Made by a program: the position numbers and the translations under genes. From assembly GCA_945859605.1 (NCBI GenBank), contig OX243815.1:25759900-25823899 (forward strand): DNA of 64,000 nt, written 5' to 3'. Under the pieces are notes generated by a model. It saw only the letters and a program-made list of their open reading frames with translations. It did no database searches and was not told where the DNA came from. How positions within the stretch are numbered: position 1 is the first letter of the stretch; each line of letters opens with the position of its first letter. This DNA is from Lumbricus rubellus (taxonomy: Eukaryota; Annelida; Clitellata; Crassiclitellata; Lumbricidae). This document shows positions 1 through 10,803 of the stretch, one piece after another.

Positions 1-1215
1 GTTCGGAGGAGACTGGTGCACTCCATGGTGGTTGGGAGGAGGCACGTGGTGGCTCAGAGGATGCTGCTGGTGCTGCTACTGTTGGTGGTGGTGGTGGTGG
101 TGGTGGTAGTGGTGTTGGTGGTGAGGTGGTGGTGGTGGTGGTGGTGTTGGTGGTGGCTGGCTTGTGTTAATGGGTCGAGCCATCAATCCGCGCACTTTGC
201 AAAAGATTTCCCGCGTTGGTCATTCCAGCGTCGTCTGCTTCTCTTTCGTTTCTTCGCTTCCCAGAAATCCTCCTCGTCCCTGATTCGTCGGACGACGGGG
301 TGGAGGGGTGGGTGAAGGGGTGGGGGAGGGGTGGGTGGGGTGGGGAGAGGGTGCATCGTCATCGCGGTAACATTAATTAGAGCGCGTCGACAGACGACTG
401 TTGAGAGGAAAGGAAGGAAAAGAGGAAAAGAAGGAATGGAGGGAAGAGATGAAGAAGGAAGACAATGAAGAACAGGAACAAAGGATGGAAAATGGAGAAA
501 GGAAATGAAAAAGGAAAAGAAAGAAGGAAGAGGGTAAAGGGAAGGATCGAATAAGGTGATGGATTGAAGGAAGAGGACTTGAAAGGGAAGGCGGAACAGA
601 TGGAAGGAATAAGACAAAAGAGATGAAGGAGAAAATGGAAGGGAGGGAAGAGGAAGGAAAGAGGATAGGAAGAGGGAGGGAAGAGGGAGAGAAGAGGATG
701 GGAAGAGGGAGGGAAGAGGGAGAGAAGGGGGAGGGAAGAGGGAGGGAAGAGGGAGGGAAGAGGGAGGGAAGAGGGAGGGAGGGTTGGAGGTTGGAATAGA
801 GGACGGGAGTGGAAACTGCAAAATGTGTCGATGAAAATGATGAGAAAGCATTATCCGATTCCATCCATGGCAATTAGCTGCATCCTGACCATCATGCAGT
901 CCGATCAGATTCATCTCTCGCCCACCTGTCTGTCCGCTTTTGCGTCCATCTGTTCGTCTCTCCTTAGCAACTGGAGTTCTCACCTTTGTCCTTCCTCCTC
1001 TCGTTTCCGCGTCCTCGTCCTCGTCCTCCTCTGTCTCCTCCTTCTCCTCCTACTCCTCTCTCTCTCCTTCTTTTCCTCCTCCTCGTCCTATTCATCGTCC
1101 TTCTCCTCCTCTTCCTCGTCATCCTCCACCTCCTCCTCGTCCTCCTCTTCCTCCTCCTCTTTTTCCTTCTCTTCCTCCTCGTCCTCCTCCTCGTCCTCCT
1201 CCTCCTCCCCCTGAG
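1..1215. repeat. Low-complexity block (GGT, purine and TCC tracts)
   Basis: Runs of GGT/GTGG occupy about 60-170, a GGGAAGAGGGA-type purine array about 400-785, and a TCC/CTC array about 1005-1212. Long open frames here are homopolymeric products (poly-V, poly-P, poly-S) of the repeats. I see no exon signals or protein-like composition. Confidence 0.85.
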
Positions 1216-1510
1216 AGTCATCACCAATGGCGCCGTTGCAGATGTGTCGTTCAAGTGCATAAACGAACCAAACGACAGCAAGTGCATGTTCGTGTTACTA
1301 TGGCAACCCGTACTTTAGTCTACGTTAATGTTGTGGAAATGCGTTTATAATATTCGCATGCAATAATGCAACGTCGAGAAATGAGCGCACCCCATGGAGC
1401 TAATCGGGCACTGAGTCATTCAGTAGCCTAATCGAGAGATCGACTGTACATAGACTGAAACTCGTATCGTATACATTGACTTAATAACTCCATCCTTATA
1501 GGTCTATATA

Positions 1511-1752
1511 AGTTTTTTTTTTATTTGTTTGTGCACTTGTTATAGCGCCCCTTCAAGCTCACTACTCAGAGGCGCTCCCGACATAGCGGGGGGACGCTGC
1601 ATCGAAGTTCCACGCCGAAGCGCTAAGCAATTGCGAGTGAAGGACTGCCCACTGCCCAGGGTCCGTACGCGGCGACTTGAGGTGGATTCGAACCCGCAAC
1701 CCTCCGGCTGCATGCGAGGCATCGAACATGCCCACTACGCCACCGCGCCCCA
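1511..1752 (-). repeat. tRNA-derived SINE with a LINE-like 3' tail
   Basis: Read on the minus strand, it opens with a pol III A-box-like TGGCGTAGTGG and a B box GGGTTCGAATCC. A body follows, and it ends in a tail (GGGAGCGCCTCTGAGTAG, then a GGGGCGCTATAA-like stretch) plus an A-rich end. That tail closely matches the 3' end of the LINE at 51235-51290, so this SINE probably borrows that LINE's reverse transcriptase. No clear target duplication is seen. Confidence 0.7.
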
Positions 1753-2687
1753 CGTGTACTGTACAGTGTACGTGCTTGTAGACAGTAGAAGATAGAAGCA
1801 TAGCACCGTAAATGGCCTGATAGTAGGAAACTCTGTTACTGTCTTACCGCAAGATTATCAGTCTAAAAAGAAAGCGAAAGAAAGCCGTTGTATAATCTAC
1901 CGAGAGGTATACGGCAGAAAATCGCAATGAACACGCATAAAAATCTGAAATAAAAAAGTATATAGTCTAATAATTATAAGTCCACTATACTTTCGATTCT
2001 CGAAATGTGACCGCCTTGTAATTAGACATGTTTGCCTCGACGCTCTTCATTATAAAAATTTAAAAAAATGAAGCGAAACCAGAGTAAACAACCTGCATAC
2101 GGTATATAGGGGAAGTGGGGCAAGTTGGCACCCTGCTCTAGAAGGTGGACGAAACAATAACCGTTCTGCGTGCAAGAGATACGAGACAGTCTATAATATT
2201 ATAAGGTGTAGCGCGTTGGACTGAGGCTGGCCGAGATGTCTATAGGATTCAAATTTCCATCAGGACAGATATCTTATTTCACCTCGGCTTCATTTGCGTC
2301 CATAGTCAACTCAGGTATAACGATTGCACTGATTGCAAAATGTACATTGTCAGTGGAAGATCAAGCGAAAGGTTTGGCCATCCAATAGGCTATATTTATA
2401 GCGAAACTAAAAAATAATAGACTCAAGCCCTTCTGACGCAGGGGCTGCTCCTCCCTCTCCTTCCTACTCCTCTTCTTCTTCTTCTTCTTCTTCTTCTTCC
2501 CCATTTCTTCCTGTTGTTTTTGTTTTTATTCATCTTCTTCTTCCTCTTCCTCTTCCTATCCTCTTCTCCTCCTCCTTCTTATTGTTCTTTGTATTTTTAA
2601 TCTTCTTGTTCTTGTTCCTGTTTTGGTGTTGTTGTTGTTCTTCTTCTTACTATTATTATTTTTTATTTTTTTTTATTTTTTATTTTT
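1753..2687. other. Non-coding, no gene seen
   Basis: AT-rich sequence without exon-like frames. A GGGGCAAG-type fragment near 2110-2140 resembles the ends of the MITEs at 6642 and 29849. A TTC microsatellite lies at about 2465-2500. Confidence 0.6.
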
Positions 2688-2805
2688 GCCCCGAGGTATT
2701 TAGGATCCCTCAGGGACTTATAGCTAACTACAGTATAAAAACCAGTCCAGAATGACCCTACTCTTCGTTGTCTAGATCAGCGAAAGTGCCTCGAAATGCG
2801 ATCGC

Positions 2806-2850
<45 letters not shown>

Positions 2851-3950
2851 TTTATTTTTTTATTTTTTTTATTTATTTTTTTGCCCCGAGGTATACAGGA
2901 TCCCTCGGGGACTTATCTAGCGCCTAACATAAAATCAAAGTCTGGAACGGCCCTACTCATCTTCTGTTTCTTGGTCGGCGAAAGTGCCCCTAAAGGGCAC
3001 AGCATTATAGCGTTGCATCATGAGTGAGATTCGTTGGAACAAAAATGTTGTCTCCCGGGCGTCCCCCGTTACAATGCTTAGCTTTCGTCCCAGGTCCGAG
3101 AGGAATTATTATTATTATTATCATCATCATCATCATCATCATCATTACTATATTATATTATTTATTATTATTATTATTATTATCACTGTTATTCAACAAA
3201 ATCTGGATGGACAAAAGAGCCTCGGAAGGCAACGGCATTAAAGCGCTGGATGGAAAACGACAAACGCTGGAAGAGATAGCAAGTTTCTCTAGAGTCTCCG
3301 GAAAATTGGGAAAGACGTCTTCCAAGATCATTGATGAAAACAAGACCGCTTTCGTTGATTGGACCCAGGGTCTCGACTCTCGAAGGCCAGTGGTACAAAT
3401 AAATAGGTTGAGGACAGTTCACTGTACTTCGCGTTCTTTCTGGTGGCTGCCAGCTCAGCCGCCGCTCCAGCTGCGCCCGACGTTGAATTTAAATAAGATG
3501 GAGCCACGGTATCCGTCACTGTGACATCTCACACCAGACACCATATTTCTTTATTATTGTTATTATTAATAGTATTAATATTATTAATATTATTATTTTT
3601 CTTTCGTCCGAGGTAATAAAGATTCCTCAGGCTGTAGGCTAAAAGAATAAAATTAGGTTATAGGTTTTCGTCTCCCACGTCGTGCTCAAAGTACCTAATA
3701 TTATTAATTTTTGCCCCGAGGTATTTAGGATCCCTCAGGGACTTCATTACTAACTATTGATTAAAAACTAGTCCGGAATTGTCAGGCCTCGTCTTCAGGG
3801 TTTGAAGAGAAAGTTCCTTTAAAAGCGACCAAGCTTAATAACAATAATAATTATTATTATTGTTTTTTTTGCTGCCCTGAGTTACTTCATTCCCCCCAAG
3901 GAGTTATGGACTATTATTAATTAAAGAATGAACATCTGGTGGGTCAGGCC
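2688..3950 (-). repeat. Cluster of an (AAT)n-tailed dispersed repeat
   Basis: A unit of about 120 bp containing GCCCCGAGGTAT, GGATCCCTC and AGGGACTTA recurs at about 2688-2810, 2881-3004, 3604-3690, 3712-3835 and 3869-3950. Each copy is preceded on the plus strand by ATT/TATT tracts. On the minus strand these become 3' (AAT)n tails, as expected for a retroposed short element. No coding capacity is seen. Confidence 0.6.
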
Positions 3951-3954
3951 TCGT

Positions 3955-4460
3955 CTTTTATTATTATTTTATTTATTTATTTATTATTCTGCCATGCATC
4001 ATACTTGTTCTTGCTCTTGTGGTTATTCTTGTTCCTCTTGTCCTTCTTGGTCTTGCGTTTTTCTTCTTCTTGTTCTTGTTCTTGTTCTTGCGTTTTTCTT
4101 GTTCTTGTTCTTCTTGTTCTTGTTCTTCTTGCTCTTTTTCTTTTTCTTCTTTGCATTCTTCTTACTTGCATTTTTCTTCATTGTATTCTTCTTCTTTGAA
4201 TTCCTCGTCTTCCTTTCATACTTCTTTTTTGTCTTTATCTGCTTTCGCCGTCTGATTCTTTAGCCTCCGCTTGTGTTTACTGTTTCTTGTTTTTGATCCT
4301 CACCGACCTTTTGTTCTTCACCATCGACATCATCAGAAGGTTCTTCTTTGGCATTCAATTTCTTTATTTACCAAGTTTCGTTCTCTTTCTTCGTTTTCTT
4401 CATTTTCTTCATTTTCTTCGTTTTCTTCATTTTCTTCATTTTATTCGTTTTCTTCGGTTT
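3955..4460. repeat. Pyrimidine-rich TTCTTG / TTTTCTTCA arrays
   Basis: Degenerate hexamer (TTCTTG) and 9-mer (TTTTCTTCA/TTTTCTTCG) arrays. Open frames across them are leucine/phenylalanine/serine repeats and are not genes. Confidence 0.75.
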
Positions 4461-6545
4461 CCACATACAACCAGCGTCGGATTCATAAGACCATGGAGCT
4501 GGCTAAGGAACTTCACAGATTTTGATTGACGGCTTAGACCTATATATTATGAAAAATGTAACATTTTGATAACTTTTCATAAACCAAATTCAAACCTTCA
4601 ACGCTATTTTCCTTACCTATAATAGCCCATCATAATTATATCTTAAGGATACCTCCCAACTGATCCTGCACTGCAATCTCAAAAAGACTATAGGTCTAGT
4701 AGACGATGTTTAGTCGCCGATCCTCCATAGGGTTTGCATTAATTGCACTTTCACTGGACACCGGTAAACTCACTGCTTTTCTTAACCAGAATAACTGTGC
4801 GCACAAGTCTCGGAAAAGGCCACAATGAAGTCACACGCATCAATGCACCATGTTTGTATACACGCCTATGTTATTTAATTTCTGAAATTAACTCAACACA
4901 GAAGTATTGTAAGACTTATACATAAAAGAGACGACCTGAGTTTAACAGTGTAGCGTGAAAACCATATTATATGTATACGGCCAAACGCGGTCGAATACAT
5001 ATAAAAATTTATGTCCTACATATAGGCTGTCTGCAATATATATGTATATAGACTATATATATATATATTTATGCTTTCCATTTGCAAAGGATGCTATTAA
5101 AGCGGTCTATCACATACTCATGGGAACACATATAGGTTCTTTATCTACGAAATACTGATTCTGCGATTTCTTGCTTTCCACATAATACAATGAGAATATA
5201 TGTATATCTGCACACATATGTATATTTTATATGTATACACGTATACATGTATATTGTATATGTATACATGTATACATGTATACATGTATACATGTATACA
5301 TGTATACAAGAGCGAGGCGCACCATGTCGATCCCTGTACATGGTATGGGGGGTTGCATGGTGATGCCCGTGGCAATTCCCAGGCGGTGTCGGCGCCGTCT
5401 AGTTATTTGACTCGCATGTTGCATATAATAGGGGCCGCTACATGTAGTGCTGCATCATCTCCTATATCCTCCTACTGTGGACCTTGATGTTAAAACTCTC
5501 AATCACCGCCGCCCGCATGATATCTCCTCGTCTAATATTCCTGCGATTCGCATCTCTTTCAGGCCATGGAATGTCTAGACCTATACTTCCGACAGTCTAG
5601 TCGGAAGGATAGTCGCATTTTCTTTCGGATGTCAATGTCATTTCTAAAAAAGGTTACCCGAGTTCTTTACGCTTCTAGGCTATGCTTTATCTTCTCTCTG
5701 TCTCTCTGACTCTGTAACTATCTTCTCTCTACGTGTCTTTCTCTATTCTCTCTGTTTCTGTCTTTGTACTTGTCTCTGTCTGTCTGTCTGTCTCTCTCTC
5801 ACTCTCTTAGCGCATGCAATCTATTCGTAAACTATATTTGTTTAAGTTGAACATTTTAGATCTTCGAATCAGTAATTATGCTGTTGTAGGATCTTTAACT
5901 CGAGTGCATGAGCGACGACGCAAGCAATGCCCAGCATCCGGGCAAAAATATTCTAATTAATCTGCAGACTATGTTGAATTAAAGACTCTCGATTATAATT
6001 ACCAATTGCTACCCATGATACATGATACATGATACATGACACATGGCACATGATACATGATGCATGACACACGATACATGATACATGTGACCAATTTAAA
6101 GAAATTCTTTGAAGTCTAATCCTCGGTCTACACGACAGACAGAATTGCCAAGAGGCTTTAGGAAAGAGCAGCAGAAACATTTAGATGTTTGTTCTTTAGT
6201 TCTTATATCGCTATGCAATGTGTGCACTATGCATTGGCCTACTTTTTCAAGATAGACTGCATTTGAATGTCAATGAGAAGCAATGAGCCTTGAGGCGATT
6301 CTTAAAAGAAGAACACTGAGGCACTAAGAACGACGTCGGCTATGCAATGCATTGTCAGAAATATCAAAAAGCTTGCATGCGTTGAAAGTCAATGTCTCAA
6401 ACACGAATGAAGAATGCAGACACATAGTTATAAATAAGATACATATAGCCTGTTACATAAGCTCTCATGTGGTTTCCATAATTAATGCCAACATTGTCGA
6501 TTTCCAAGTTTTTAAAAATCTGAGTTAAAATGGATAGCCGTATCT
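4461..6545. other. Non-coding with two small tandem arrays
   Basis: No gene is seen. About 5225-5310 holds an array of the self-complementary octamer ATACATGT, able to form cruciforms. About 6015-6090 holds a TGATACA-type heptamer array. The rest is AT-rich. Confidence 0.55.
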
Positions 6546-6553
6546 ACAACGTG

Positions 6554-8180
6554 CAGAGCCGTTTTAAGGCCTAGGCACGCGAGGCACGGGCCTAGGGCCC
6601 CGCGCTAAAGGGGGCCCCGCGGTGGCCCAAGAAAATAACACTAGGGTAGGGTGGGGCATAACGCCTAGTGTGGGGAATACGCCCCCGCTGAATATCTTTG
6701 CAGTTGGCGACTTTTGGTGGGATTTGATAGCTGCCCATGACAGCAGACGCCATTAAGAATTATAAGAAGTTAAAACGTGACCAATTTCTTGTTTCGGTGG
6801 AAGACAGGAAATAAAAGTTTGTTTTTCGTGTCTATTTTCTAATTCTCGTATGCAGTTCATTCAGCTGTAATTAATTTCATGTTTAAGGGATTGGCATGAG
6901 CCTTATGTCATTATTTAGCTCAATAAGTGCACAACAGAAATATAGTTTAAAGTTATCAATTCAATTTAATAAAGAACCGACAAAATCAATAATAGCAGAC
7001 AACCATGGATGTGGGGAAAAGGCCTCATACGCTGTTGGGGAAAAACGCCCCGCACGGGGCGTTTTCCCCCAATACAGATGGAAACGCCAATTTCATCAAT
7101 AAATTTGGTTAGTTTCATATAATTTTTAATGTTACAAAATATACAGGCCTATTCATATAATTGTCCTTGCTTTGGGCAATATTGTGTAGGCTAAAAGAAT
7201 GTTTCTATGGTATATAATGCCCCATGTAAAAGGGCTTCTTGCCCCATGTATGGGGCAAGAAGCACTTTTACACTAGTTGAATGCAGATGTACGCCATTGG
7301 GCTTCTTGCCCCATGTAAAAGGGCTTCTTGCCCCAGGTATGGGGCAAGAAGCCCTTTTACACTAGTTGAATAAAAATTGAGTTTTTCTCGAATTGGTTTA
7401 ACATTAAGTAAAATCAACATTTCTACTGAATAGTCCATATAATGCAGCTACGTTTCACCAATTTTGGTTGACTTCAGATGGCGCAACTTTACTGTGGGTG
7501 CTGTCAAACGTTAAAGGGGGCGTTTTGCCCCACCCTACCCTACGTCAAGCATCAAATACATAAATTTATTTTAAAATTTCACTTAGATGCAAGCTACAAA
7601 ATAATGCTCTATATAATTTTTAAGACACTTAAATTTGAGTCTTCTTTTAAACCATATCAATGACGTCATTTACATAAATCGTCCGTAAGTAGCCCAGCTA
7701 AAAGTTCTCCGTACATTTCGAAGACTGTTTTCTTTAAGTTTGGATTATAAATTTTATAATAGAAGGTAAACATCGTATCTGTTGTCAATATTATTGTCAC
7801 TGACAACAATGTAGCCTACACGTAGGTCTATTAATTTAAGCCAACTATCAGGCAACCTAAAGAGAATGCGTAGGATTTATATGAGCGGTGCTGCTAAGAG
7901 AAAGAAGGAGGCAATTGAAATGGAAAGTTAAGTGCGGCCAAACATCCAAAAGTCTCCTCTTTTTTCCAAAAAATTGCTGTATCAGCTGAGTTAGCAGTTT
8001 AGAACTATATTAGGCCTAATAACTGTAGCAAAATGCCAGATATGCACTAGGAATGCATTAGAGCAATAGGCCTACTTTATAATTAGCTGAGCCTGAGAGA
8101 TTGAGTCGGAAATCGGGTCACTTTTATAAATAGCGTTAGGATTTGTGCCTAGGGCCCCCAAACTTCTTAAAACGGCCCTG
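6554..8180. mobile_element. hAT-type DNA transposon, non-autonomous, with a nested element
   Basis: Terminal inverted repeats CAGAGCCGTTTTAAG and CTTAAAACGGCCCTG are flanked by a perfect 8-bp direct repeat ACAACGTG (6546-6553 and 8181-8188), the hAT hallmark. No transposase frame is visible. The 901-bp element at 6642-7542 lies inside it, so the hAT copy is older; without the insert it is about 0.7 kb. Confidence 0.85.
6642..7542. mobile_element. GGGGCA-type MITE, copy 1 (901 bp)
   Basis: Inverted ends TAGGGTAGGGTGGGGC and GCCCCACCCTACCCTA, with TA at both edges that may be the target duplication. The interior holds several inverted modules built on GGGGCAAGAAGC and GCTTCTTGCCCC. An almost identical copy of the same length is at 27305-28205. 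The short frame at 6896 occurs in both copies but does not look like a transposase. Confidence 0.8.
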
Positions 8181-8188
8181 ACAACGTG

Positions 8189-8935
8189 GACGAAAAACTT
8201 GCTCCATAGTCATATGCAGGGGCAGACTGCGACTCAGACCATCAACTGTTGGCGTCAAAACTGAAAGTGAGACTGCATTTGAAGAAAAAAAAGACTTCAG
8301 TTCCATCACTAGAAGATTTGAAGGATTGCAATGAGAATTCCCATATATATTATATAATGTATAATTTTAGTATAATTATAATAATCATAATAATTATATC
8401 AACAGTCATACAGACCTATCATGTATTGGAATATATGGACAGTCAACGGTGGAAGAAGAACTTAGTGAAAATGGCGTTGGACACCTATACACGTTATGAG
8501 CCCATGGTTCATGATGATGGTGATGATGCATGATGATGATGATATCATGTAGGCCTATTTTGTATAGGTGTGTGTATGTTAGTGTGAATTTTGAGATTTA
8601 CACCTTAAAGACTATAGGCCTGTGTCTATTTGTATGCAGAGAGCATGAGCCTGTCGTCTTTATGTATGAGCATATATGTATATGTATATATATAGTATTA
8701 TGTATATGTATATATATGTATGATTGTATATGTATAATATGCCCACATGTTTTGTTGGCCTTAAATTATGGAATGGCTTGCGTCGACACATACTGCATAC
8801 ATACGTATTCGATTTGTCTCTGATCTCTCCTGAGATTCCTTGAGAGCCGCTTTCCACCCGTCTTTCTTTCCACCGGCCGTTCCTCCCCCTCCTCCTCCTC
8901 CTCTCTCCTCAGCATACAGGTGTCGCCGTGTCCTC
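8189..8935. other. Non-coding, no gene seen
   Basis: AT-rich with a short ATGATG tract near 8510-8545 and an imperfect TATATG tract near 8670-8740. No exon-like frame is supported. Confidence 0.5.
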
Positions 8936-8939
8936 CACA

Positions 8940-9002
8940 GGCACACACACACACGCACACGCACACACACACCCACACCCACACACAAACACACACACAA
9001 AC

Positions 9003-9034
<32 letters not shown>

Positions 9035-9080
9035 GCAAACACACACATGCACACAGTCACACACACAGTCACACACTTAG
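8940..9080. repeat. CA microsatellite
   Basis: Long imperfect (CA)n tract. The cysteine/valine and threonine/histidine frames on either strand are artefacts of it. Confidence 0.9.
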
Positions 9081-9172
9081 CGTCCATCCTAATCATCGTA
9101 CAATGAGTAAAGTATGCGTCGTTAATAATTCAGGCGCAATTGCCGCCGATCGCTCCTCCTCCTCTAGAGTTC

Positions 9173-9340
9173 CTTCCGAAGGGTGGTTCCGAGGGGTGGT
9201 TCCGAAGGGTGGTTCCGAAGGGTGGTTCCGAAGGGTGGTTCCGAAGAGTGGTTCCGAGGGGTGGTTCCGAAGGGTGGTTCCGAAGGGTGGTTCCGAAGAG
9301 TGGTTCCGAAGGGTGGTTCCGAAGGGTGGTTCCGTCTGCG
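9173..9340. repeat. 13-bp minisatellite
   Basis: About twelve copies of TTCCGAAGGGTGG, with variants GAGGGG and GAAGAG. Because 13 is not a multiple of 3, all frames stay open through it and give repeated GGSEGWFRRVVPK-like peptides, which I treat as non-genic. Confidence 0.85.
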
Positions 9341-9419
9341 GTTCCGTGCTGCTGTCTTGCGGAACGTCAGGGCATGAAGAGTACTGGCTCAAGTGTCAGG
9401 CTCTTTGGTCGTCCCAAGC

Positions 9420-9670
9420 TCACTTATCTTCCCACTCTATCTCTCTGTATATGGTTCTGTCTGTGTCTGTCTGCTTGTCTGCCTCTGTATGTCTGTCTGT
9501 CTTTGATTTCTTCTGCCTCTGTCTGTCTGTCTGTCTCTCTCTGCATCTGTCTGTCTGTCTGTCTGCCTATCTCTGTCTGCCTCTGTCTTTGTTTTCTTCT
9601 GTGTCTGTCTGTCTGCCTCTGTCTGCCTCTGTCTTTGCTTTCTTCTGTCGGCGTCTGCTGTCTTTCCGTC
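9420..9670. repeat. CTGT/CTGC tetranucleotide array
   Basis: Imperfect CTGTCTGT/CTGCCTCTGT repeats. The cysteine/leucine/serine frames are artefacts. Confidence 0.85.
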
Positions 9671-9904
9671 TGCAGTCTCTCGACTCTTTCCATGCAATAA
9701 TTTCTCATTCCGTTTCCACTCTCTCGATGCAAGATTCTTCTCTGCTGCACCGATTGTGATGAGGGTCGTTAATGGCTTCTTCTTCTTCTGCTGAGTCCTA
9801 CTACGACGGGTTTTATTCGTGTTGTGGTCGTGGAGGTAGTGCTGGCAGTTATGGCGATGACATTGCTGATGCTAGAAGTCTTTGTAGTAGTGCTGGTGTT
9901 TGTG

Positions 9905-10040
9905 AGGGTAGTGGTGGTGGTGGTGGTGGTGGTGGTGGTGGTGGTGGTGGTGGGGGTAATGGTGGTGGTGATAGTGGTGGTGGTGATGGTGGTCGTAGTG
10001 GTGGTAATGGTGGTGGTGGTTGTGGTGGTGGAGAAGGCTG
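9905..10040. repeat. GGT/GTG trinucleotide array
   Basis: A near-perfect GGT tract followed by a degenerate one. It gives poly-glycine, poly-valine and poly-proline frames only. Confidence 0.9.
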
Positions 10041-10271
10041 CAGCAGCCGCTGTAGTGGGATGTAGTGATCGTAGGATTTAATGCATCTCCAGGAATCAAT
10101 CACCACTCAACTGGTCTTCCGTGTTTCCTGATCTGATAATAATTAACTGACAATGACGACAGCGACAATTAAGACGACTGAATAAATTTATTGCTGCTAT
10201 AATAAATGAACGAAGTTTTGCGGTGGCGCCCGATTCCATCCAAATACATAACATGGATATACACTGTTATA

Positions 10272-10652
10272 CAGGGTGGGCAAAAAGTAATCCCCTACGG
10301 CTTCTTGCCAATATCTTGGCCAAAAGTAAGCATTTTCAAATCAAGTTTTGTGGGCTCAAAGGCAATTTATATCTACGTACAATAGCCAAATAACAATTAT
10401 TTGAGATGTGACTCAATAAAATCATTTTTTGCTACGTTTTGATGTGTTACGTTTTTGAATCGTCAGAAAACAGTGTATATGGGCTCGCTAAAACTGATAT
10501 ATCTTTTGTTCTGTTTTAAGGTTATTGGTAAAATTTGGCTATTGTACGTAGGGCTTATATATGAATTACCAGTAAGCCCATAATAATTTTTGAAATTCTA
10601 TTTCTTTACCAAGATATTGGCAAAAAGAGAGATTACTTTTTGACCCTACCTG
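10272..10652. mobile_element. MITE, mariner-like ends
   Basis: The left end CAGGGTGGGCAAAAAGTAAT and right end ATTACTTTTTGACCCTACCTG are inverted. Inner arms also pair imperfectly (GGCTATTGTACGTAG against CTACGTACAATAGCC). The end resembles that of the mariner-like element at 31234. A TA precedes the left end, but the right flank is not a clear TA. No coding capacity. Confidence 0.65.
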
Positions 10653-10803
10653 CAGAATGTGCATTTGTGCAGTATGTTATTCTGATTATTAATTTATTTT
10701 ATTATTGATTTGATTAAATAATAAAAAAATTAGCCTAATCATTTGTCTACATAATATCCACAATATTATTACAGCATGTAGTGACAGTGTTATTTGATTG
10801 CAG

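Noticed and set aside
5225..5310. A CRISPR-like array
   Set aside because: The ATACATGT units are contiguous without spacers; it is a microsatellite in animal DNA.
6896..7102. 68-codon frame present in both 901-bp MITE copies
   Set aside because: Its conservation follows from the near-identity of the whole element; it has no transposase-like features.
9093..9392. Repeated WFRRVVPK / GTTLRNH-type proteins on both strands
   Set aside because: They are translations of the 13-bp minisatellite; all frames stay open for arithmetic reasons.
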